Positions 10,970-19,466 of a stretch of 64,000 nt of DNA are shown here, piece by piece (the stretch's first letter is position 1; every line of letters begins with the position of its first letter). A model generated the notes under the pieces. The model had not been told where the DNA came from, did no database searches, and saw only the letters and a program-made list of their open reading frames with translations. A program made the position numbers and the translations under genes. The stretch is from Sthenelais limicola (taxonomy: Eukaryota > Annelida > Polychaeta > Phyllodocida > Sigalionidae), in contig OW804097.1 of the NCBI GenBank assembly GCA_942159475.1, positions 3,761,357 to 3,825,356 on the forward strand. Reading direction: 5' to 3'.

Positions 10970-11160
10970 TACAATCAGAATATGCCTGATGACATTTGCA
11001 CATTTTGGTGCGGGTGGAGAAAATTATTGTTTTATTACAAGTTGAAGGATATTGAAGGAAGACAAAAATACAAAAGGTCGCTACGCGAGAGCGTTAGATA
11101 TTGTAGATGCCAAGATGGCAGGATTGATGAAATAAAGTTGCTATGTTTAAAAAAAAAAAA
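10970..11160 (+). mobile_element. LINE 3'-end fragment
   Basis: GTTGAAGGATATTGAAGG, then GGTCGCTAC, then the tail motif GCCAAGATGGCAGG (about 11109-11122), AATAAAG and a run of 15 A. Same family as the tails at 2575 and 7850. Confidence 0.6.
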
Positions 11161-11166
11161 AAAATT

Positions 11167-11400
11167 TGGGAGTGAGTCAGCTTTACGCCCTTATATCAAG
11201 GTTATATCAAGGGTGGGAGAGCTGAGAGGGAGTAAGTGAGATTGGTTGCTTTACACCCTTTTCAACAATATGGTTATATCAAGGGCAGGAAAGCTGAGAG
11301 GGAGGCAGTTTATGATCATACCCAGGAAATAAGAGATAGAGAAGAAGGGAGAGAGACAGAAAGGCACTTTATGGTCTTACACAGGAAATAGGAGGTTAGG
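11167..11400. repeat. GTGAG/TTTACGCCC dispersed repeat
   Basis: Another copy, directly after the LINE poly(A) run, again as two partial units plus tail. Confidence 0.6.
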
Positions 11401-11713
11401 CCTACTTTCAGCGTGCTATACACGTCTAGATCGCCCGAAGTCAGCTCCCAAAGCTCTCCACCGGAACCAGTAAATAACTAGGTCATATAAGTAGGTTACA
11501 TGGCGCTTTCGCCATGTGACGTTTGCGCATAGGGAGCTGCTATAGTGTGGCATACCCGCTGTAGGCAGAACTAGACGTGTGCACTAGTCTACACGTGGAT
11601 CTACCCAACGAGTAGCCGACTAAGAGTAAGTACCCTTTTATTTTTGCAACGTTGTTTAGCCAAACAAATCATTATTCTATATAATATATCTCATTATATT
11701 ACTCTTTATTCAG

Positions 11714-11782
11714 ACAATCCCATCTGGCATGAAGGCTGAACGGAAAAACGGACGAGAACGTATGGCCCGGTTGGTAGATAAG
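11714..11782 (+). CDS. Short exon-like segment, gene unknown (copy B)
   Basis: Counterpart of 4719-4787: acceptor TTTATTCAG, ATG at 11729, 18 codons, donor gtttgt. Two substitutions change residues (N to G, G to A) while both splice sites stay intact. Gene unknown. Confidence 0.35.
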
Positions 11783-11894
11783 GTTTGTAAATTATGTAAT
11801 ATGTAATAATAATGTCTTTAAATTGTCTATATTAAATCGGTTCAACATGTGAGAGTATGGGGATAGAAGGGAGAGCTCAGAGATAAATGGATGG

Positions 11895-12063
11895 ATGCCA
11901 CCAGGGTGGTGGCTGTACACGGGTGTGGTAAGGTCTACTATAGGTGAGCAGGGCTGCACACACACTGTGATGGGGAGTGGGTATAGAGCTTACCGTGTGG
12001 CATGTGATACCAGCACCAGCACAGTGTATGTTCTAGATTGGACTAATGATAGAGTGGTTATGT
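11895..12063 (+). pseudogene. NHL-like fragment cut by a LINE (copy B)
   Basis: Matches about 5202-5372 of copy A, including YVLDWTNDRVVM. It is interrupted at 12063 by a LINE. The interrupted sentence resumes at 13387 with the duplicated target and continues as VMYNINNPD into the tandem array. Confidence 0.55.
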
Positions 12064-13386
12064 GGGTAAGACGAATTCTTTTAAACAGAGAAAAATCCTG
12101 GTTTAAGATCCTTGAGGCATATCATCAAAGGGACATAGACGAAATATTCTTATGCAGATTTAAGCCCTCGATAGCGATCAATAGTTTCTATAGGGAGCTG
12201 TTCGAAATCTGGAATAAATGTTATTTTAAAATGAAGCCAGAGAGCGTTGAGCAGATTCTTAAAGAAAGAATATGGGCGAATCGTTATATAAAGGATAAGG
12301 GACAGATGTTATATTGGTCCACATGGAAACAAAAGGGCATAACGGCCGTGGGGGACATTTTCAATGAAAACGGTAATATGATGACCACCAACGAGCTTGC
12401 TTCAAACTATGATTTTAACCCTTCTTGTTTTTCTAGACAGCTCCTAAAAAAAGCTATACCTAAGGAATGGATTAGTACCATAAAGAGGGAAAGGAATTAT
12501 ATTTTAGACAACTCTGTAAATTTTGTCGTCAAAGACAAAATCCTGAATATTGTCGAATGTAATGCCAAAATAGTATACGAGCAATTCATAGCTAAGCTGA
12601 AACCAAAATGGCAAAAGCTTCAGAAATGGCAGCAAAAGTTAAACTTGACCAAAGAAAAGTATGATGAAATCAACTGGGAAAATATTTTCTCGTTACCATA
12701 CAAGGCCTCTACAGAGGCAAGGTTACATGTGTTCCAATACAAAATCCTTCATGGTGTATTAACGTGTAATGGGTATCTTAAGCAGATCGACGTACTAAAG
12801 AAAGACACATGCTCTTTTTGTAATAAGAAGGATGATATCATTCATTTTCTAATACTATGTCAAAGAACAAAAAGCCTATGGCTGAATATACTTAGATGGA
12901 TATATGACAGCGGTTTTATGAACAAAAATATAGGTGGAAAAATGATATTCAATAGAAGGGGTAATAATGTAATCATTAAACCCATTGATATCATATTTGG
13001 AGTGGAATTAACAAACATAAACTCCAAGGTAATCAACTGGATTATCCTACAAATAAAATCCTTTATATACAGACAGAAGCTGTTTGCAAAAGGCTTCGTA
13101 GATACACTCTCAGCAATGTACGAATTACGTAAGCGATGTAGTGTGGTGCTCCACACTTTTAATTTCAGTAATACAAGCAAGGAAGAAAAAGTTGTATGGA
13201 GGCGAACTGCCGAAAGTATATCAGAATATATTGAATTGTTGAAAACCCAATAATAATATTTGTTTTTTTCAGCAGGTAGATATTCTCGATGTTAATGCGG
13301 TTAATATTCGTATATCACTGTCCTTAGAACTGTAAGAGCCCAGATGGCAGGTGTTAATGAATAAAGTTGTTTGTAAAAACAAAAAA
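12064..13386 (+). mobile_element. 5'-truncated LINE (ORF2 C terminus intact) with 19-bp TSD
   Basis: Target-site copies lie at 12045-12063 and 13387-13405, with one mismatch in 19 bp. Inside, one uninterrupted frame to 13253 encodes the C-terminal part of a non-LTR retrotransposon protein. It includes a CSFCNKKDDIIHFLILC zinc-knuckle-like motif (about 12811-12861) and the IYRQKLFAKGF segment typical of this family. The 3' tail has GCCCAGATGGCAGG (13338), AATAAAG and an A-rich end. The reverse transcriptase core and endonuclease are missing, so the copy cannot move. The open frame implies a young insertion. Confidence 0.85.
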
Positions 13387-13435
13387 AATGATAGAGTGGT
13401 GATGTATAACATTAATAACCCTGATGCTGGTGGTG

Positions 13436-16400
13436 AGGTATGGCAGCCACAGGGTGTGCAGAGGCCACAGTATGTAAGTGTGAATGACATAGTTGTATGT
13501 GAGGTGGGTAATATAACCCATGTGTCTGTGTACAACAAGCAGGTATGGCAGCCACAGGGTGTGCAGAGGCCACAGTATGTAAGTGTGAATGATATGTACA
13601 TAGTTGTATGTGAGGTGGGTAATATAACCCATGTGCCTGTGTACAACAAGCAGGTATGGCAGCCACAGGGTGTGCAGAGGCCACCGTATGTAAGTGTGAA
13701 TGATATGTACATAGTTGTATGTGAGGTGGGTAATATAACCCATGTGTCTGTGTACAACAAGCAGGTATGGCAGCCACAGGGTGTGCAGAGGCCACCGTAT
13801 GTAAGTGTGAATGATATGTACATAGTTGTATGTGAGGTGGGTAATATAACCCATGTGTCTGTGTACAACAAGCAGGTATGGCAGCCACAGGGTGTGCGGG
13901 TGCCACAGTATGTAAGTGTGAATGATATGTACATAGTTGTATGTGAGGTGGGTAATATAACCCATGTGTCTGTGTACAACAAGCAGGTATGGCAGCCACA
14001 GGGCCACCATATGTAAGTGTGAATGACATGTACATAGTGGTATGTGAGGAGGGTAATATAACCCATGTGTCTGTGTACAACAAGCAGGTATGGCAGCCAC
14101 AGGGTGTGCAGAGGCCACCATATGTAAGTGTGAATGATATGTACATAGTTGTATGTGAGGTGGGTAATATAACCCATGTGTCTGTGTACAACAAGCAGGT
14201 ATGGCAGCCACAGGGTGTGCGGGTGCCACAGTATGTAAGTGTGAATGATATGTACATAGTTGTATGTGAGGTGGGTAATATAACCCATGTGTCTGTGTAC
14301 AACAAGCAGGTATGGCAGCCACAGGGTGTGCAGAGGCCACAGTATGTAAGTGTGAATGATATGTACATAGTTGTATGTGAGGTGGGTAATATAACCCATG
14401 TGTCTGTGTACAACAAGCAGGTATGGCAGCCACAGGGTGTGGAGAGGCCACAGTATGTAAGTGTGAATGATATGTACATAGTTGTATGTGAGGTGGGTAA
14501 TATAACCCATGTGTCTGTGTACAACAAGCAGGTATGGCAGCCACAGGGTGTGTGGGTGCCACAGTATGTAAGTGTGAATGATATGTACATAGTTGTATGT
14601 GAGGTGGGTAATATAACCCATGTGTCTGTGTACAACAAGCAGGTATGGCAGCCACAGGGTGTGCAGAGGCCACAGTATGTAAGTGTGAATGATATGTACA
14701 TAGTTGTATGTGAGGTGGGTAATATAACCCATGTGTCTGTGTACAACAAGCAGGTATGGCAGCCACAGGGTGTGCGGGTGCCACAGTATGTAAGTGTGAA
14801 TGATATGTACATAGTTGTATGTGAGGTGGGTAATATAACCCATGTGTCTGTGTACAACAAGCAGGTATGGCAGCCACAGGGTGTGCGGGTGCCACAGTAT
14901 GTAAGTGTGAATGATATGTACATAGTTGTATGTGAGGTGGGTAATATAACCCATGTGTCTGTGTACAACAAGCAGGTATGGCAGCCACAGGGTGTGCAGA
15001 GGCCACAGTATGTAAGTGTGAATGACATAGTTGTATGTGAGGTGGGTAATATAACCCATGTGTCTGTGTACAACAAGCAGGTATGGCAGCCACAGGGTGT
15101 GCAGAGGCCACAGTATGTAAGTGTGAATGACATAGTTGTATGTGAGGTGGGTAATATAACCCATGTGTCTGTGTACAACAAGCAGGTATGGCAGCCACAG
15201 GGTGTGCCACAGTATGTAAGTGTGAATGATATGTACATAGTTGTATGTGAGGTGGGTAATATAACCCATGTGTCTGTGTACAACAAGCAGGTATGGCAGC
15301 CACGGGGTGTGCGGGTGCCACAGTATGTAAGTGTGAATGATATGTACATAGTTGTATGTGAGGTGGGTAATATAACCCATGTGTCTGTGTACAACAAGCA
15401 GGTATGGCAGCCACAGGGTGTGCGGGTGCCACAGTATGTAAGTGTGAATGACATAGTTGTATGTGAGGTGGGTAATATAACCCATGTGTCTGTGTACAAC
15501 AAGCAGGTATGGCAGCCACAGGGTGTGCAGAGGCCACAGTATGTAAGTGTGAATGATATGTACATAGTTGTATGTGAGGTGGGTAATATAACCCATGTGT
15601 CTGTGTACAACAAGCAGGTATGGCAGCCACAGGGTGTGCAGAGGCCACAGTATGTAAGTGTGAATGATATGTACATAGTTGTAGGTGAGGTGGGTAATAT
15701 AACCCATGTGTCTGTGTACAACAAGCAGGTATGGCAGCCACTGGGTGTGCAGAGGCCACAGTATGTAAGTGTGAATGATATGTACATAGTTGTATGTGAG
15801 GTGGGTAATATAACCCATGTGTCTGTGTACAACAAGCAGGTATGGCAGCCACAGGGTGTGCGGGTGCCACAGTATGTAAGTGTGAATGATATGTACATAG
15901 TTGTATGTGAGGTGGGTAATATAACCCATGTGTCTGTGTACAACAAGCAGGTATGGCAGCCACAGGGTGTGCAGAGGCCACCGTATGTAAGTGTGAATGA
16001 TATGTACATAGTTGTATGTGAGGTGGGTAATATAACCCATGTGTCTGTGTACAACAAGCAGGTATGGCAGCCACAGGGTGTGCGGGTGCCACCGTATGTA
16101 AGTGTGAATGATATGTACATAGTTGTATGTGAGGTGGGTAATATAACCCATGTGTCTGTGTACAACAAGCAGGTATGGCAGCCACAGGGTGTGCGGGTGC
16201 CACAGTATGTAAGTGTGAATGATATGTACATAGTTGTATGTGAGGTGGGTAATATAACCCATGTGTCTGTGTACAACAAGCAGGTATGGCAGCCACAGGG
16301 TGTGCGGGTGCCACAGTATGTAAGTGTGAATGATATGTACATAGTTGTATGTGAGGTGGGTAATATAACCCATGTGTCTGTGTACAACAAGCAGGTATGG

Positions 16401-19400
16401 CAGCCACAGGGTGTGCAGAGGCCACAGTATGTAAGTGTGAATGACATAGTTGTATGTGAGGTGGGTAATATAACCCATGTGTCTGTGTACAACAAGCAGG
16501 TATGGCAGCCACAGGGTGTGCAGAGGCCACAGTATGTAAGTGTGAATGACATAGTTGTATGTGAGGTGGGTAATATAACCCATGTGTCTGTGTACAACAA
16601 GCAGGTATGGCAGCCACAGGGTGTGCAGAGGCCACAGTATGTAAGTGTGAATGACATAGTTGTATGTGAGGTGGGTGATATAACCCATGTGTCTGTGTAC
16701 AACAAGCAGGTATGGCAGCCACGGGGTGTGCAGAGGCCACAGTATGTAAGTGTGAATGATATGTACATAGTTGTATGTGAGGTGGGTAATATAACCCATG
16801 TGTCTGTGTACAACAAGCAGGTATGGCAGCCACAGGGTGTGCGGGTGCCACAGTATGTAAGTGTGAATGATATGTACATAGTTGTATGTGAGGTGGGTAA
16901 TATAACCCATGTGTCTGTGTACAACAAGCAGGTATGGCAGCCACAGGGTGTGCGGGTGCCACAGTATGTAAGTGTGAATGATATGTACATAGTTGTATGT
17001 GAGGTGGGTAATATAACCCATGTGCCTGTGTACAACAAGCAGGTATGGCAGCCACAGGGTGTGCAGAGGCCACAGTATGTAAGTGTGAATGATATGTATA
17101 TAGTTGTATGTGAGGTGGGTAATATAACCCATGTGTCTGTGTACAACAAGCAGGTATGGCAGCCACAGGGTGTGCAGAGGCCACAGTATGTAAGTGTGAA
17201 TGATATGTACATAGTTGTATGTGAGGTGGGTAATATAACCCATGTGTCTGTGTACAACAAGCAGGTATGGCAGCCACAGGGTGTGCAGAGGCCACAGTAT
17301 GTAAGTGTGAATGATATGTACATAGTTGTATGTGAGGTGGGTAATATAACCCATGTGTCTGTGTACAACAAGCAGGTATGGCAGCCACAGGGTGTGCAGA
17401 GGCCACAGTATGTAAGTGTGAATGATATGTACATAGTTGTATGTGAGGTGGGTAATATAACCCATGTGTCTGTGTACAACAAGCAGGTATGGCAGCCACA
17501 GGGTGTGCGGGTGCCACAGTATGTAAGTGTGAATGATATGTACATAGTTGTATGTGAGGTGGGTAATATAACCCATGTGTCTGTGTACAACAAGCAGGTA
17601 TGGCAGCCACTGGGTGTGCAGAGGCCACAGTATGTAAGTGTGAATGATATGTACATAGTTGTATGTGAGGTGGGTAATATAACCCATGTGTCTGTGTACA
17701 ACAAGCAGGTATGGCAGCCACAGGGTGTGCAGAGGCCACCGTATGTAAGTGTGAATGATATGTACATAGTTGTATGTGAGGTGGGTAATATAACCCATGT
17801 GTCTGTGTACAACAAGCAGGTATGGCAGCCACAGGGTGTGCGGGTGCCACCGTATGTAAGTGTGAATGATATGTACATAGTTGTATGTGAGGTGGGTAAT
17901 ATAACCCATGTGTCTGTGTACAACAAGCAGGTATGGCAGCCACAGGGTGTGCAGAGGCCACAGTATGTAAGTGTGAATGATATGTACATAGTTGTATGTG
18001 AGGTGGGTAATATAACCCATGTGCCTGTGTACAACAAGCAGGTATGGCAGCCACAGGGTGTGCAGAGGCCACAGTATGTAAGTGTGAATGATATGTACAT
18101 AGTTGTATGTGAGGTGGGTAATATAACCCATGTGTCTGTGTACAACAAGCAGGTATGGCAGCCACAGGGTGTGCAGAGGCCACAGTATGTAAGTGTGAAT
18201 GATATGTACATAGTTGTATGTGAGGTGGGTAATATAACCCATGTGTCTGTGTACAACAAGCAGGTATGGCAGCCACAGGGTGTGCAGAGGCCACAGTATG
18301 TAAGTGTGAATGATATGTACATAGTTGTATGTGAGGTGGGTAATATAACCCATGTGTCTGTGTACAACAAGCAGGTATGGCAGCCACAGGGTGTGCGGGT
18401 GCCACAGTATGTAAGTGTGAATGACATAGTTGTATGTGAGGTGGGTAATATAACCCATGTGTCTGTGTACAACAAGCAGGTATGGCAGCCACAGGGTGTG
18501 CAGAGGCCACAGTATGTAAGTGTGAATGATATGTACATAGTTGTATGTGAGGTGGGTAATATAACCCATGTGTCTGTGTACAACAAGCAGGTATGGCAGC
18601 CACAGGGTGTGCGGGTGCCACAGTATGTAAGTGTGAATGACATAGTTGTATGTGAGGTGGGTAATATAACCCATGTGTCTGTGTACAACAAGCAGGTATG
18701 GCAGCCACAGGGTGTGCGGGTGCCACAGTATGTAAGTGTGAATGATATGTACATAGTTGTATGTGAGGTGGGTAATATAACCCATGTGTCTGTGTACAAC
18801 AAGCAGGTATGGCAGCCACAGGGTGTGCGGGTGCCACAGTATGTAAGTGTGAATGATATGTACATAGTTGTATGTGAGGTGGGTAATTTAACCCATGTGT
18901 CTGTGTACAACAAGCAGGTATGGCAGCCACAGGGTGTGCAGAGGCCACAGTATGTAAGTGTGAATGATATGTACATAGTTGTATGTGAGGAGGGTAATAT
19001 AACCCATGTGTCTGTGTACAACAAGCAGGTATGGCAGCCACAGGGTGTGCAGAGGCCACAGTATGTAAGTGTGAATGATATGTACATAGTTGTATGTGAG
19101 GTGGGTAATATAACCCATGTGTCTGTGTACAACAAGCAGGTATGGCAGCCACAGGGTGTGCGGGTGCCACAGTATGTAAGTGTGAATGACATAGTTGTAT
19201 GTGAGGTGGGTAATATAACCCATGTGTCTGTGTACAACAAGCAGGTATGGCAGCCACAGGGTGTGCGGGTGCCACAGTATGTAAGTGTGAATGATATGTA
19301 CATAGTTGTATGTGAGGTGGGTAATATAACCCATGTGTCTGTGTACAACAAGCAGGTATGGCAGCCACAGGGTGTGCGGGTGCCACAGTATGTAAGTGTG

Positions 19401-19466
19401 AATGATATGTACATAGTTGTATGTGAGGTGGGTAATATAACCCATGTGTCTGTGTACAACAAGCAG
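13436..19466 (+). repeat. 111-bp (37-codon) tandem array from an NHL-like gene, about 55 units
   Basis: Each unit encodes VWQPQG, then VQRPQ or VRVPQ, then YVSVNDMYIVVCEVGNITHV and SVYNKQ. Ten units lack six bases (the MY codons), one lacks nine bases and one (about 14003) about ten, which breaks the frame there. The unit has the spacing of an NHL blade but is shorter than usual. The seed is the NHL-like fragment just upstream. Unit lengths of 111 and 105 bp are multiples of three, so one plus frame and all three minus frames stay open for kilobases; those long minus ORFs are shadows. Every unit junction reads AAGCAG/GTATGG, like an exon end with a splice donor, and the unit contains an internal GTAAGT. 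Confidence 0.95.

Larger units (their letters stand above)
6498..13454. repeat. Segmental duplication, copy B
   Basis: Partner of 453-5431. It differs by a 24-G expansion (6774), by extra sequence at about 8797-10060 that includes a LINE, by loss of the stretch matching 4880-5195, and by a LINE insertion at 12064-13386. It runs directly into the NHL-like array. Confidence 0.85.

Noticed and set aside
13436..19466. A genuine host protein with 55 NHL blades
   Set aside because: Known NHL propellers have about six blades of 40 or more residues that differ from each other. Near-identical 37-residue units, a frame break at 14003 and a retrotransposon at the 3' end point to satellite-like amplification.
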